DNA of 64,000 nucleotides from Clostridiaceae bacterium (GCA_910575585.1 CAJTGF010000001.1:62197-126196); one strand, 5' to 3'. Positions 44,403-53,430 are shown, counted from the stretch's first letter. Notes: generated from the letters alone by a model not told the origin. Numbers and translations: made by a program.

Positions 44403-44528
44403 ATAAGAATGTAAGGTAAGTGAGATATAAGCTTTACAGACTTTCCGAAGCAGGGCCCTCTTCGGAGAGACGCCAGGGACAGGGAAGTTCCTGAAAACAA
44501 CAGTAATCATAACTAGGAGGGAAATTTT
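44403..44528 (+). promoter_or_regulatory. Flagellin leader with repeated GGA motifs (probable CsrA target)
   Basis: Five GGA motifs lie at 44464, 44477, 44483, 44516 and 44520. The last two are in the AGGAGGGA ribosome site. CsrA binds paired GGA motifs, one usually over the ribosome site, and in Bacillus represses hag this way. csrA and fliW are in the same window. The binding itself is inferred. Confidence 0.55.
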
Positions 44529-45347
44529 ATGATTATACAGCATAATATAGCGGCAATTAACTCTTATAGAAACTTAGGTATCAACCAGAGTGGTTTGAAC
44601 AAGAACTTAGAGAAGCTGTCTTCCGGTTACAGGATTAACCGTGCAGGCGATGACGCTGCTGGTCTTGCTATTTCTGAGGCCATGAGATCTCAGATCAACG
44701 GTCTGAATCAGGCTACCAAGAACGCACAGGATGCAGTTGGTTTGATCCAGACAGCTGAAGGTGCTCTGACAGAGACTCACTCCATGCTTCAGCGTCTTAC
44801 TACACTGGCTACACAGTCCGCTAACGGTACTTATAACAGCGTAGCCAGAGGCAACCTGCAGAAAGAGGTTAATGCTCTTCTTTCCGAGATCAACCGTATT
44901 GCTAACAACACTGACTTTAACGGTATTAAGCCAATTGAGTCCGGATCTGATGGTGACACGATGACATTCCAGATTGGTCCGTCCAGCGCAGAGACGATCG
45001 AAGTAGAGAGAGCATCTATGACTTCTTCTTCACTTGAGATAGATAGTGTTGATGTTACATCCCTTAGCGGTGGTAATGAAGCAATTGATACTATTAAGGC
45101 TGCAATTGATACTGTGTCTGAGCATCGTGCTAAACTCGGTGCTGCACAGAACCGTCTGGAGCATACCATCAACAACTTGAAGGTTACATCTGAGAACATC
45201 ACCGCAGCTGAGAGCCGTATCCGTGATACTGATATGGCTGATGAGATTACTGCATTCACGAAGAATAACATTCTTCTGCAGGCATCTCAGTCCATGCTGG
45301 CACAGTCCAACTCTGTACCGCAGAGTGTCTTGAGCCTGCTTGGTTAA
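44529..45347 (+). CDS. hag: Flagellin (main)
   Basis: This 272-aa protein is the likely main filament subunit. It has the full N-terminal signature (MIIQHNIAAINSYRNLG, LEKLSSGYRINRAGDDAAGLAISE) and the C-terminal signature (ENITAAESRIRDTDMADE, SNSVPQSVLSLLG). It is short, with only the D0/D1 core. Strong AGGAGGG and highly biased codons indicate high expression. The middle (about residues 150-190) is Ser/Thr-rich (ASMTSSSLEIDSVDVTSLSG) and could carry O-glycans. It is followed by a terminator and by four glycosyltransferases. Confidence 0.96.
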   Translation: MIIQHNIAAINSYRNLGINQSGLNKNLEKLSSGYRINRAGDDAAGLAISEAMRSQINGLNQATKNAQDAVGLIQTAEGALTETHSMLQRLTTLATQSANGTYNSVARGNLQKEVNALLSEINRIANNTDFNGIKPIESGSDGDTMTFQIGPSSAETIEVERASMTSSSLEIDSVDVTSLSGGNEAIDTIKAAIDTVSEHRAKLGAAQNRLEHTINNLKVTSENITAAESRIRDTDMADEITAFTKNNILLQASQSMLAQSNSVPQSVLSLLG

Positions 45348-45404
45348 TTAGCTTCGATTTTTAGCCCGGGTAAAACCGGGCTGATACATAGGGCCATATA
45401 TCAG

Positions 45405-45450
45405 AACGCCATTTCCATAGCGAACGCTTAGAAATGGCGTTTTGTTGTTT
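45405..45450 (+). terminator. Rho-independent terminator after the main flagellin
   Basis: The stem AACGCCATTTC (45405-45415) pairs with GAAATGGCGTT (45431-45441), followed by TTGTTGTTT. A smaller hairpin (AGCCCGG with CCGGGCT, 45363-45382) lies just before it. Confidence 0.85.
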
Positions 45451-45478
45451 ATGCAGGGCGAGGAGGATGATTGGGAAA

Positions 45479-46828
45479 ATGAAGAAGAAAGTCAGGATCT
45501 CGCAGTGTATGATCGTGAAGAACGAAGAGAGAAACATAGAGAGGGCTTTGTCATGGGGAAAAGCCATTATGTGGGAACAGGTTGTGGTGGATACCGGTTC
45601 CGCAGACAGGACCGTGGAGTTGGCGGAGAAACTGGGAGCTAAAGTGTTTTATTTTCCGTGGAAAGATGACTTTTCTGCCGCGAAGAATTTTGCCCTTGAG
45701 CAGGCCAAGGGGGAATGGATCGCCTTTCTTGACGCGGATGAATATATGGAGCCGGAAGACGCCGAAAAGATCGGAAAGGTGTTGGAGCGTATAGCGGGAG
45801 ACACCTTTGATGGGATATCCACAGGATGGCAGCAGATCAATGACGAAGGAAAGATCTTCGCGTCAGGGACTCAGATACGATTTTTCCGTAACCAATCGGA
45901 TATTCGCTACAGAAGGAGGATCCATGAACAGTTGGAGTCTGTAACTGGGCGTCAGCTGCGGGTGGCGGATGTAACAAAGGAGCTTTCCGTGTTTCACACA
46001 GGATATCAGAAAGCGGAGGCAGCAGGAAAAAAGAAAAACGAAAGAAACCGAAAGCTGATCCTGGAAGAATTGAGGGAGGATCCCAATAATTATGAGATGA
46101 TGGGGTATATGGGGGATGAATACTTAACCAGCGGGGAGAAGGAGGAGGCGAAGCGGTGGTATCGTCAGGCTGTGGAGCATATGCCTTCTGCCTTAAAATC
46201 CTATGATCAGAGAAGCGCGGTTACCTTTACCAAATTACTCGGTCTCCTGACGGAAAATGGGGAGGATTCCTGGAGGGAGGCAGAGGGCGTATACCAAAAG
46301 GCAGTGGAGCTGCTTCCAGAGGAGGCGGATTTTGATTATATCGCAGGACGTTTTTTTGCTACACATGGTCAGGCGGAGTCAGCGGTTAAGTATTTGGAGA
46401 GCGCTATGGGGAAGCTGAATACGTATGGGTGCTACAATAAAGCGCTTCTTTTAGCAGCTAATGTGCTGAATGCCTATGATCTGTTGGTGAGATGTCTCTA
46501 CGATCTGGGAGATGCCACTAAATGTATGGCTTACGGAACGGAATATTTAAAGTATGATCGGTATAATATGGGAGTTTTGTCTCGGGTTCTGAAACTATTG
46601 CTTCTGGATGGGGAAAAGGCGGGAGGGGGAGAAAATCAGGCAGTACTGGATTTTTTTTCCAAATTGTATGATTTTGGCAGTTTGAAAGACCGGATCTTTT
46701 TGATAAAAGCGGCGGAACGGTCGGGATGCAAGTACTTTGCAAAGTATGCCGCAGGCTGTCTGTTTACCGTGACGGAGCGGGAGAGTCTGAATCTTTTAGT
46801 ACTGGGACAGGAGGAAGCCGAATTATGA
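45479..46828 (+). CDS. GT2 glycosyltransferase with TPR tail (second)
   Basis: This 449-aa GT2 enzyme reads KVRISQCMIVKNEERNIERA, VDTGSADRTVELA, FLDADEYMEP, then a long helical TPR-like region. It is a paralogue of the gene at 42208. Its last 100 residues (FGSLKDRIFLIKAAERSGC) resemble the N-terminal part of the protein at 47997, so a domain has been shared. The start at 45479 gives a normal GT2 N-terminus; AGGAGG lies 12 bases upstream, and ATG 45467 is an alternative. It is the first gene after the main flagellin. Confidence 0.8.
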   Translation: MKKKVRISQCMIVKNEERNIERALSWGKAIMWEQVVVDTGSADRTVELAEKLGAKVFYFPWKDDFSAAKNFALEQAKGEWIAFLDADEYMEPEDAEKIGKVLERIAGDTFDGISTGWQQINDEGKIFASGTQIRFFRNQSDIRYRRRIHEQLESVTGRQLRVADVTKELSVFHTGYQKAEAAGKKKNERNRKLILEELREDPNNYEMMGYMGDEYLTSGEKEEAKRWYRQAVEHMPSALKSYDQRSAVTFTKLLGLLTENGEDSWREAEGVYQKAVELLPEEADFDYIAGRFFATHGQAESAVKYLESAMGKLNTYGCYNKALLLAANVLNAYDLLVRCLYDLGDATKCMAYGTEYLKYDRYNMGVLSRVLKLLLLDGEKAGGGENQAVLDFFSKLYDFGSLKDRIFLIKAAERSGCKYFAKYAAGCLFTVTERESLNLLVLGQEEAEL

Positions 46829-47970
46829 AGATCTTAAATATTGAGTTCAATGCCTTTGGAAGCGCGGATATTAAGGAGGCATTTCTTGCGGAGGGCCACA
46901 CATATGTGGATTTTTTCTTTGACAAGGAAGAGACCAGGCATAATCCCAAGGAAGAAGAACGGCTGTCCCTGACGCTGCATAGGGAGACACCGGACCTGGT
47001 GTTCTCATTTAATTATTTCCCCCTGATCTCCAAGGTTTGTCAGCAGGAGAAGATCAAATATGTTTCCTGGGTATATGATTGTCCGCTGGTCAACCTTTAC
47101 TCGTATACGATTCTTAATCCGTGCAACGTGGTTTATGTTTTTGATAAGGAGTTATATATGGAATTCCACAGGGCGGGTATTGCCACAATCCATTATCTGC
47201 CTCTGGCTGCCAACACAGAGCGTTTGGATGCCATAAAATGCAGGGATGGTCAGCCTTTTCTGTATGACGTTTCTTTTGTGGGAAGCCTTTACACCGAATC
47301 CCATAATTTTTTTGACCGCATGGGCGATCTGTCGGATTATGCCAAGGGGTATCTGGACGGCCTTATGACCTGTCAGCGGAATGTGCAGGGGTATAATTTT
47401 GTTCAGGAATGTATAGAGCCGGTTCTGGAGGAGTTAAGCCAGGCTCTTCCAATGGAGCCTAATGCGGACGGCGCGGAGACAAAGGAATTTCTTTTTGCGC
47501 AGTATGTGATCAATCGCAAGATTACGGGGCTGGAGCGTCCCGCCCTTTTGTCAGCCATAGCCAGAAACCATGTTGTGGATCTTTTCACAGTTGATGAGTC
47601 GTTTTCCGTACCTAATCTGCGAAATCACGGCAGGGTAGAACCTTATGAACAGGCCCAGAGGATATATAAACAGAGCAAGATCAATCTAAACATCACGCTC
47701 CGCAGCATAAAAAGCGGAATCCCGCTTCGCTGTATGGATATTATGGGAAGCGGCGGTTTTTTGCTGACCAATTTTCAGAGTGATTTTTTGGATTTCTTTA
47801 TACCTGGGGAAGATTTTGTTTATTATGAAAATACACAGGATCTGCTTGAAAAGATTGCCTATTATCTGGGGCATGATCAGGAGCGGGAAATGATCGCCGG
47901 AAACGGACATGACAAGGTTGCCGCCGGGCATACGTTTCGCCATCGGGTGGCGGAGATGTTTGATTTTTAA
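46825..47970 (+). CDS. CgeB-like glycosyltransferase
   Basis: This 381-aa protein has a GT-B-like layout: KILNIEFNAFGSADIKEAF at the start, VSWVYDCPLVNLYSY in the middle, then VSFVGSLY, and a C-terminal donor-type region (QRIYKQSKINLNITLRSIKSGIPLRCMDIMGSGG). CgeB-type proteins glycosylate surface layers in Bacillus spores; here flagellin is the nearest target. It overlaps the upstream gene by ATGA. There is no signal peptide. The acceptor is inferred from context. Confidence 0.78.
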   Translation: MKILNIEFNAFGSADIKEAFLAEGHTYVDFFFDKEETRHNPKEEERLSLTLHRETPDLVFSFNYFPLISKVCQQEKIKYVSWVYDCPLVNLYSYTILNPCNVVYVFDKELYMEFHRAGIATIHYLPLAANTERLDAIKCRDGQPFLYDVSFVGSLYTESHNFFDRMGDLSDYAKGYLDGLMTCQRNVQGYNFVQECIEPVLEELSQALPMEPNADGAETKEFLFAQYVINRKITGLERPALLSAIARNHVVDLFTVDESFSVPNLRNHGRVEPYEQAQRIYKQSKINLNITLRSIKSGIPLRCMDIMGSGGFLLTNFQSDFLDFFIPGEDFVYYENTQDLLEKIAYYLGHDQEREMIAGNGHDKVAAGHTFRHRVAEMFDF

Positions 47971-47996
47971 ACAGGCAGGAGGAAGGAGGGGAAGGG

Positions 47997-49598
47997 ATGG
48001 AGAAAGACAAGATCATGGAGGAATATCAGCAGAGGGCCGCGCGTTGTTATGAGGATGGAAATTTGGATGAGTGCGTGGATCTGACTGCCGCCATGTTAAA
48101 GCAGGACCCTTATGACATGGGCAGTCTGGTGGTGATGCTTTCGGCATACCGGAAAGCGTTTGCAAAAGCCGCGGACAGCGAGGCGAGAGCCAGGGAGGTG
48201 GCGGAGCTTTTAGGAAAAGCTTTTTATGATTACAGCTCATTAAAGGATCGGCTGTTTGTGCTTCGGGCTGCAATGAAAGCGCGGTACCGGGCAGTGGTGA
48301 CAACGCTGCGCAGGACCTTTAGCCCGGAGGAGTGGGGGCTTGTGGAGCGGGCGCTTTTGGGGGAAGATGGGGCAGAAAGAGGAAGGGCCGGGGGACCCAG
48401 GATCGTGCTGTTTTACTCCGGTGTGGAGTCCTTTGATTTTTTTACGGATCAGTTAAAGGATAAGCTTCAGAAAAAGGGATGTGAGGTTTTCGTGCTGGAT
48501 CTGTGGAAGATGGGCAGGAAAACGGATGGATGCTATGCGGAAGATGAGAAGCTGGACCGGTTTTTGCTGGACAAGGTAGACGGCGTGGTCTGCTTTGACG
48601 GTCTGGGGATCCGAAACGATGAGATGATCCAGATATGGGACGAGCATCAGGCTGTGGCGTTGGATATTTTTATGGATCCGCCTTTGCGGTTTCATCCGAT
48701 TTTGGAAAACCATCCGAAAAATTACCATTTGTTCTGCTGTGACAGAGAGCATGTGGAATATGTAAAGAAGTATTTTCGTAAGGAAGTTCCCTCTGTGGAT
48801 TTTATGCCTCATGTGGGGGTCCTGCCTGAAGGTGGGAACAGCCCGATCCCTTACAGGGAGAGAGCCTACGATATTCTGTTTAGCGGTACTTATTACAGCC
48901 CGGAGAGTAAATTTAAGCAGGCGGAAAAGACGGTTCCAAAGGACAGTGACGCCCATAAGGTGTATGCCAGAGCTTTTGAACATATGAAAGAGGACAGCAG
49001 CCTGTCTATATGGGAGGGAATCTTGCTGACCTTGGATCAGCTGGGATGGGAGCTTGGGGAACATCAGCTTAAAACCTTGCTGTGGGGGGCTGAGGCTATG
49101 GATTGGGCTGTGCGCATGTATTACAGGGAGCGTGTAGTTGAGGTTCTTGCTAAGGCCGGGCTGGAGATCTGTCTGCTGGGAGAGGGATGGGAGAATCATC
49201 CGTCTGCCGGACTGCCCAATGTTCACCGGATCGCGGATCAGGTTCCGTACAGGGAGACATTGACTTATATGGCCAATGCCAGGATCAATCTGAATGTTAT
49301 GCCGGGGTTTAAAGAGGGAACCCACGACAGGATCTTTAATACGCTGCTGCAGCGTTCGGTGCCGCTGACGGATTCCAGCGCCTGGATTGATGATCATTTT
49401 ACAGACGGGGTGGATATTGCCTTGTACGATCTGAAGGATCTTGACAAGCTTCCGGCAATCGCAAGAAGACTTTTGGAAGATGAGGAACTTGCGGAGAGGA
49501 TTATTGAAAACGGGTACAAAAAGGTTGCGGGAAAATTGACCTGGGACGCGTGCGCGGAGTGGATCTTGGAGGTTGTCCGGAAAAATGGCGGGAGGTAA
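47997..49598 (+). CDS. CgeB-like glycosyltransferase with N-terminal helical domain
   Basis: This 533-aa protein has an N-terminal helical part (residues 1-125) like the C-terminal end of the GT2 at 45479 (YSSLKDRLFVLRAAMKARY), then a CgeB-like transferase domain: RIVLFYSGVESFDFF, CFDGLGIRNDEMIQIWDEHQ, LFCCDREHVEYVKKYF, ILFSGTYYSP, RINLNVMPGFKEGTHDRIF. The last part closely matches the next gene, so the two are tandem duplicates. It is probably cytosolic, acting on flagellin or a lipid-linked sugar. Confidence 0.75.
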   Translation: MEKDKIMEEYQQRAARCYEDGNLDECVDLTAAMLKQDPYDMGSLVVMLSAYRKAFAKAADSEARAREVAELLGKAFYDYSSLKDRLFVLRAAMKARYRAVVTTLRRTFSPEEWGLVERALLGEDGAERGRAGGPRIVLFYSGVESFDFFTDQLKDKLQKKGCEVFVLDLWKMGRKTDGCYAEDEKLDRFLLDKVDGVVCFDGLGIRNDEMIQIWDEHQAVALDIFMDPPLRFHPILENHPKNYHLFCCDREHVEYVKKYFRKEVPSVDFMPHVGVLPEGGNSPIPYRERAYDILFSGTYYSPESKFKQAEKTVPKDSDAHKVYARAFEHMKEDSSLSIWEGILLTLDQLGWELGEHQLKTLLWGAEAMDWAVRMYYRERVVEVLAKAGLEICLLGEGWENHPSAGLPNVHRIADQVPYRETLTYMANARINLNVMPGFKEGTHDRIFNTLLQRSVPLTDSSAWIDDHFTDGVDIALYDLKDLDKLPAIARRLLEDEELAERIIENGYKKVAGKLTWDACAEWILEVVRKNGGR

Positions 49599-49601
49599 CT
49601 G

Positions 49602-50789
49602 ATGAGGATTGTTTTATTCTATTCTGAAGTGGAAAGTTTTAACTATTTTTCAGATGTGTTGGCTGCCCAGCTGCAGGCGCGGGGGCATGAAGCATTTATA
49701 TTTGATCTGACAAATCCTGGTTCTGGGGGGGTTCATTCCCTTGATCATTTTATTCCTTTTATATCGAAAAAGGTGGATATGGTTATCTGTTTTGACGGAT
49801 TAGGGATATTGGATGATGTGTATGTTGATATATGGAACGAGCATCAGGCTGCGGTAATGGATCTGATGATGGATCCGCCCATTCGTTTTCATCCGGTTTT
49901 TAGAAAGCATCCGCGGAATTATCATCTGTTCTGCTGTGACAGAGATCATATAGAGTATGTGAAAAAATACTTTTCTAAGGAGGTCTCTGATATTAGATTT
50001 ATGCCTCATGCAGGCACGCTCCCGGCAAAGGACGCTGCGGTGATTCCTTATGCCAGAAGAACGTATGATATTTTGTTTAGCGGCACGTACTATCGTTATC
50101 AGGATGAGTTCATGAAATTGAAAACAATTTTTGCAGTAGAACCTAACACAAAACTGTTTTCTTTTTATGAACAGATGTTCCAAAATCTCATCGAAAACAG
50201 CTGTCTGACCATTGACCAGGCGTTCTGCTTGGCTTTGGATCAGTGTCAGTGGAACGTTTCGGATGATATGATAAAGCGGATGCTGACATTTGCGGAACCA
50301 GTGGACTGGGCGATTCGTATGTATTATCGGGAGCGTGTGATTACAGTTTTGGCGGAGGCTGGATTTCGGATCCATCTTTTGGGACGGGGATGGGAGAATT
50401 ATCCCCTTAGTGATCGTCCCAATGTATATCATATTGATGAACGGGTTCCTTTTGCGAAGACGCTTCCCCTTATGGCGGATGCTAAACTATGCCTGAATGT
50501 TTTTCCCTGGTTTAAATCCGGCAGTCATGACCGTATTTTTAATACATTGTTACAACATTCTCTTCCTCTTACGGATCACAGCCATTGGGTTGCGGATCAT
50601 TTTACAGATGGGGTAGATATTGCTCTGTATGATCTGGCACACCTGGAGCGGCTGCCAGGTATCGTGGAGCCGCTGCTGGCGGACAGCGCTCTTGCGGAGA
50701 CTATGATCCAGAAGGGATATGAAAAGGTGAGCCGCAATTACACGTGGTCTAATTGTGTGGACCAGATATTGGAAGTTATCCATGATTAG
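49602..50789 (+). CDS. CgeB-like glycosyltransferase with a G7 tract
   Basis: This 395-aa paralogue of the transferase part of the upstream gene lacks the helical N-terminus. It reads RIVLFYSEVESFNYFSDVL, CFDGLGILDDVYVDIWNEHQ, YHLFCCDRDHIEYVKKYF, FSGTYYRYQ, CLNVFPWFKSGSHDRIF. Bases 49725-49731 are a G7 tract encoding SGGV in frame; slippage would truncate the protein after about 45 residues. It starts four bases after the upstream stop. It ends the glycosyltransferase group. Confidence 0.75.
   Translation: MRIVLFYSEVESFNYFSDVLAAQLQARGHEAFIFDLTNPGSGGVHSLDHFIPFISKKVDMVICFDGLGILDDVYVDIWNEHQAAVMDLMMDPPIRFHPVFRKHPRNYHLFCCDRDHIEYVKKYFSKEVSDIRFMPHAGTLPAKDAAVIPYARRTYDILFSGTYYRYQDEFMKLKTIFAVEPNTKLFSFYEQMFQNLIENSCLTIDQAFCLALDQCQWNVSDDMIKRMLTFAEPVDWAIRMYYRERVITVLAEAGFRIHLLGRGWENYPLSDRPNVYHIDERVPFAKTLPLMADAKLCLNVFPWFKSGSHDRIFNTLLQHSLPLTDHSHWVADHFTDGVDIALYDLAHLERLPGIVEPLLADSALAETMIQKGYEKVSRNYTWSNCVDQILEVIHD
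49725..49731 (+). repeat. G7 tract inside a CgeB-like gene (in frame)
   Basis: Seven consecutive G lie near the start of the gene, encoding Ser-Gly-Gly-Val. An early frameshift here would remove almost all of the protein, so this tract would be an effective on/off switch. Confidence 0.6.
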
Positions 50790-50835
50790 AGTTGATTCTT
50801 GCCAAAGCTCAAAACCATACCCCAATCAGGACAAT

Positions 50836-50867
50836 ACCTATAGGTAGTAAAAAGTGTTAACCTATAG
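50836..50867 (+). promoter_or_regulatory. Two ACCTATAG copies upstream of the XRE gene
   Basis: ACCTATAG occurs at 50836 and 50860, 24 bases apart. The first is part of the palindrome ACCTATAGGT. A possible -10 (TATACT, 50893-50898) lies downstream. They may be operator sites for the XRE protein or for the LytTR regulator. This is inference only. Confidence 0.4.
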
Positions 50868-50924
50868 TTTCTTCAAAAACGTTTATATAGAATATACTAT
50901 ATAAATAAGGAGAAGGAACATAGT

Positions 50925-51287
50925 ATGTACGAAGAGAGAAAAACCAAAGAGATACGGGAATTGTATAAGAGCATCGGCAGCCGGCTTTTAAGCAGGCGGA
51001 AGGAACTGCGCTATACTCAGGAGCAGATGGCGGAACTTCTTGGTGTGAGCACGGGGTTTTATGGGATGATGGAACGGGGTGAGAAAGCGCCCAGCATTGA
51101 AAAGCTGATCATCATTTATGAGAGGCTGGGGACGGATATCACCTATCTGCTGACCGGAGATCAGAAAGAAGGGTTTGGCGGAAGTTACATCGAACGCTGT
51201 CCGAAAGAAAAGCAGTATGATCTTGAACAATTAATGAAGTACGCTTATAATCTGGCAGGCGTTAGGGAAGTTAAAATCGAAAGTTAG
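50925..51287 (+). CDS. XRE-family transcriptional regulator
   Basis: This 120-aa protein has an N-terminal helix-turn-helix: LLSRRKELRYTQEQMAELLG, VSTGFYGMMERGEKAPSIEKL. The C-terminal third has no recognised domain. AAGGAGAAGG precedes the ATG. It lies just upstream of the agr-type genes, in the same direction, with a 95-base gap. It may regulate the system or itself through the ACCTATAG sites. Target genes are not known. Confidence 0.85.
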   Translation: MYEERKTKEIRELYKSIGSRLLSRRKELRYTQEQMAELLGVSTGFYGMMERGEKAPSIEKLIIIYERLGTDITYLLTGDQKEGFGGSYIERCPKEKQYDLEQLMKYAYNLAGVREVKIES

Positions 51288-51382
51288 TATATGATTGTGG
51301 CGATGGGCAGCAAAAAGCTATTCATCGCCTGTTTGCGTTGCGGCCAACGCAAAGGACGGAAAGAAGAGCCGGGGGGATAAGG

Positions 51383-52075
51383 ATGAAAGAGACAGTGGCG
51401 ATTTTGGATGATGATAAAGTATTTGTTGATCTATTTAAGAGGTTGTTGGAGCTGTGGGCGGAGAAGGAAAATCACGACTTTGCGATTGATGGGTTTTCCA
51501 GGCCGGAGGAACTTGTGTCCAGTGAAAAAACATACGATCTGGTATTTATGGATGTGGTTATGCCGGAAAGCAATGGGATTGAATTGTTTGAAAAGCTGAA
51601 AGAGTCGGGAAGATTGAAATCGGTGGTTTATGTGTCCGCCTACGATAAAAACGTGTTTGATATCTTTGGCAGCGGACCCATTGGTTATATAAGAAAAGCA
51701 TTTGTAGAAAGTGATCTGAAAGAAGCGATGGAGCTGTATCGGAAGCATCTTTGGAAGATCAAGGTGTACATAATGGAAGGAAAGAAGGTACACTGTTTTT
51801 ATCCGGAAGAGATCATGTATTTAAAGAGCAATAAGCACTATATTGAGTTTTATATGGGGGACGAAAAGCAATACCTGATTCGGGGGAAAATGGATGATAT
51901 GGAAGAGGCTCTGAGAAATTACGGCTTTATCCGCATCCATGCCAGTTACCTGGTGAATTTAAAATATATAAGGTGTGTTGACAAAAATCGTATACTGCTG
52001 AATAATTGCTGCTGCTGCAGAGTCAGCATGAAATATAGAAAAGAAGTTTACCGAAGATTTTGCGGCGGAGAGTGA
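51383..52075 (+). CDS. LytTR response regulator, AgrA-like
   Basis: This 230-aa two-domain protein has a receiver domain with acidic LDDD at the start, the phospho-acceptor Asp57 in FMDVVMPE and a late Lys in YIRKAF. A LytTR DNA-binding domain follows (residues 125-230: IMYLKSNKHYIEF, RIHASYLVNLKYIRCV). The start at 51383 has GGGGGGATAAGG upstream. It overlaps nothing; the kinase follows after 5 bases. A run of three Cys (NNCCCCRV region) near the C-terminus is odd. It probably controls the agr genes. Confidence 0.88.
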   Translation: MKETVAILDDDKVFVDLFKRLLELWAEKENHDFAIDGFSRPEELVSSEKTYDLVFMDVVMPESNGIELFEKLKESGRLKSVVYVSAYDKNVFDIFGSGPIGYIRKAFVESDLKEAMELYRKHLWKIKVYIMEGKKVHCFYPEEIMYLKSNKHYIEFYMGDEKQYLIRGKMDDMEEALRNYGFIRIHASYLVNLKYIRCVDKNRILLNNCCCCRVSMKYRKEVYRRFCGGE

Positions 52076-52080
52076 GCCTT

Positions 52081-53364
52081 ATGTGGGGGGAAGCGTTTGT
52101 CAGCTTGTTGGAATCTGTTTTCTGGGTCTATTTTCAGACAAAATATCATGGCAAAAGAATAAAAGGATTGGCGGGAAAAGCGGGAGCGGCATGCGCGCTC
52201 CTGCTTCTGGCTTTGAATATATGGATTGCGGATTATTATACAAAGTATTCGTCTTATACGTTTTTGGTTGATTTGTTTACGCTGTTTTGGTATTCGGAAT
52301 GGTTTTTGGCAGGGAAGAGAAGCAGAAAGGTGTTTAGTATTTTTATTTTTTATATAGGATTGTTCAGCTGTAATTTTATTTGCATGGCCGTATTTGCGGT
52401 GGTATTTTCTGTGCCTGTAAAAGCGCTGGTTGCGCCTGGCTCTTTATGGCGCGCCGCTTATGTGGTGACAACAAAGGTTCTTCTCTTTGCAGCAGGAATC
52501 CTTTTTTTGCGTAAACAAAAAGGGATCGTTGATGAAAGCGGAAATTCCGTTTTGTTTCTTTTGATTCCCGGTCTGACCATCGGCATTGCCAGTATGGTGA
52601 TGAATTTATTTGCCCGGCACTACGACAGCGGCGGGGGGATTGGGACGATGGTGGCTTTACTTCTTCTTGCTGTGGGCCTGATGCTCGTCAGCCTTTATCT
52701 GCTGCGGCACATGTATCTGGAGAAAGCGCGTGCGCTGGAAAACAGGATGCTTCGCCGGCAGATGGAACTGCAGAAGAAAACTTATGATCAGATGCAGAGT
52801 TATCTGATGAAAAGCCGGAAGCTGCATCACGATATGAAGCATAAGCTGGTTGTTGCGGAACAGCTGCTCTGTCAGGGGCATGCGGATGAGGGGGAGAAGT
52901 ATTTGAGGAAATATCTTGAGGAGCTGGAGGGAATCAGCGCCATCAGGGTTGGAGATCACGCGTGGGAGACCATGGTTTTGATGAAAAAGGAGGCGGCAAA
53001 GGCAAAAGAGATTGCGTTTTATGGAGATATCGAAAGCGGGGGATGGGAAAGGGTTGATGAAATGGATCTGTGTGTGCTGCTGGGGAATCTTCTGGATAAC
53101 GCGCTGGAGGCGGAGGAGTGCCTGGAGGGACATCGGGAGGTTCGGATGACGATGCGCCGGGAGGATGACAGATTATTGATAAAAGCAGAAAATTATATTG
53201 CCAAGTCCGTGCTAAAGGAAAACAGAGAACTGCGGACCACAAAGCCGGATGATCAGCTTCACGGCCTGGGTATCCGATGCATAAGGGAGATTGTGAAAAA
53301 GTATGACGGGAAATTACGTTTCTATGAGTGCGGCAGTTGGTTTGCGGCAGAGATCAAACTATGA
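52081..53364 (+). CDS. AgrC-like sensor histidine kinase
   Basis: This 427-aa membrane kinase has about six hydrophobic segments in residues 1-210, then a coiled region and the phospho-acceptor His250 in KLHHDMKHK. The ATP-binding region shows LLGNLLDNALEAEE and LHGLGIRCIREIVKKYDG (N and G boxes). It would sense the processed peptide and pass phosphate to the regulator at 51383. GCGGAGAG precedes the ATG. The system order here (regulator, kinase, agrB, agrD) is the reverse of Staphylococcus agrBDCA. Confidence 0.88.
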   Translation: MWGEAFVSLLESVFWVYFQTKYHGKRIKGLAGKAGAACALLLLALNIWIADYYTKYSSYTFLVDLFTLFWYSEWFLAGKRSRKVFSIFIFYIGLFSCNFICMAVFAVVFSVPVKALVAPGSLWRAAYVVTTKVLLFAAGILFLRKQKGIVDESGNSVLFLLIPGLTIGIASMVMNLFARHYDSGGGIGTMVALLLLAVGLMLVSLYLLRHMYLEKARALENRMLRRQMELQKKTYDQMQSYLMKSRKLHHDMKHKLVVAEQLLCQGHADEGEKYLRKYLEELEGISAIRVGDHAWETMVLMKKEAAKAKEIAFYGDIESGGWERVDEMDLCVLLGNLLDNALEAEECLEGHREVRMTMRREDDRLLIKAENYIAKSVLKENRELRTTKPDDQLHGLGIRCIREIVKKYDGKLRFYECGSWFAAEIKL

Positions 53365-53430
53365 CAAAAAATGGTAAAAATGACAAAAAATGACAAAACG
53401 GTTTATGAGTTGAGGGATAGTCGGTATACT
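53361..53430 (+). promoter_or_regulatory. Direct repeat and promoter before agrB
   Basis: ATGACAAAAAATG occurs exactly at 53361-53373 and 53380-53392, a 19-base period, starting at the kinase stop codon. TATACT at 53425-53430 is a candidate -10 with no good -35. LytTR regulators usually bind spaced direct repeats upstream of such weak promoters, so this is a candidate autoinduction site. Confidence 0.5.

Noticed and set aside
48453-49397. Long open frame on the - strand inside the CgeB-like gene
   Set aside because: It is the mirror of a well-supported + strand gene, has no ribosome site and resembles no family.
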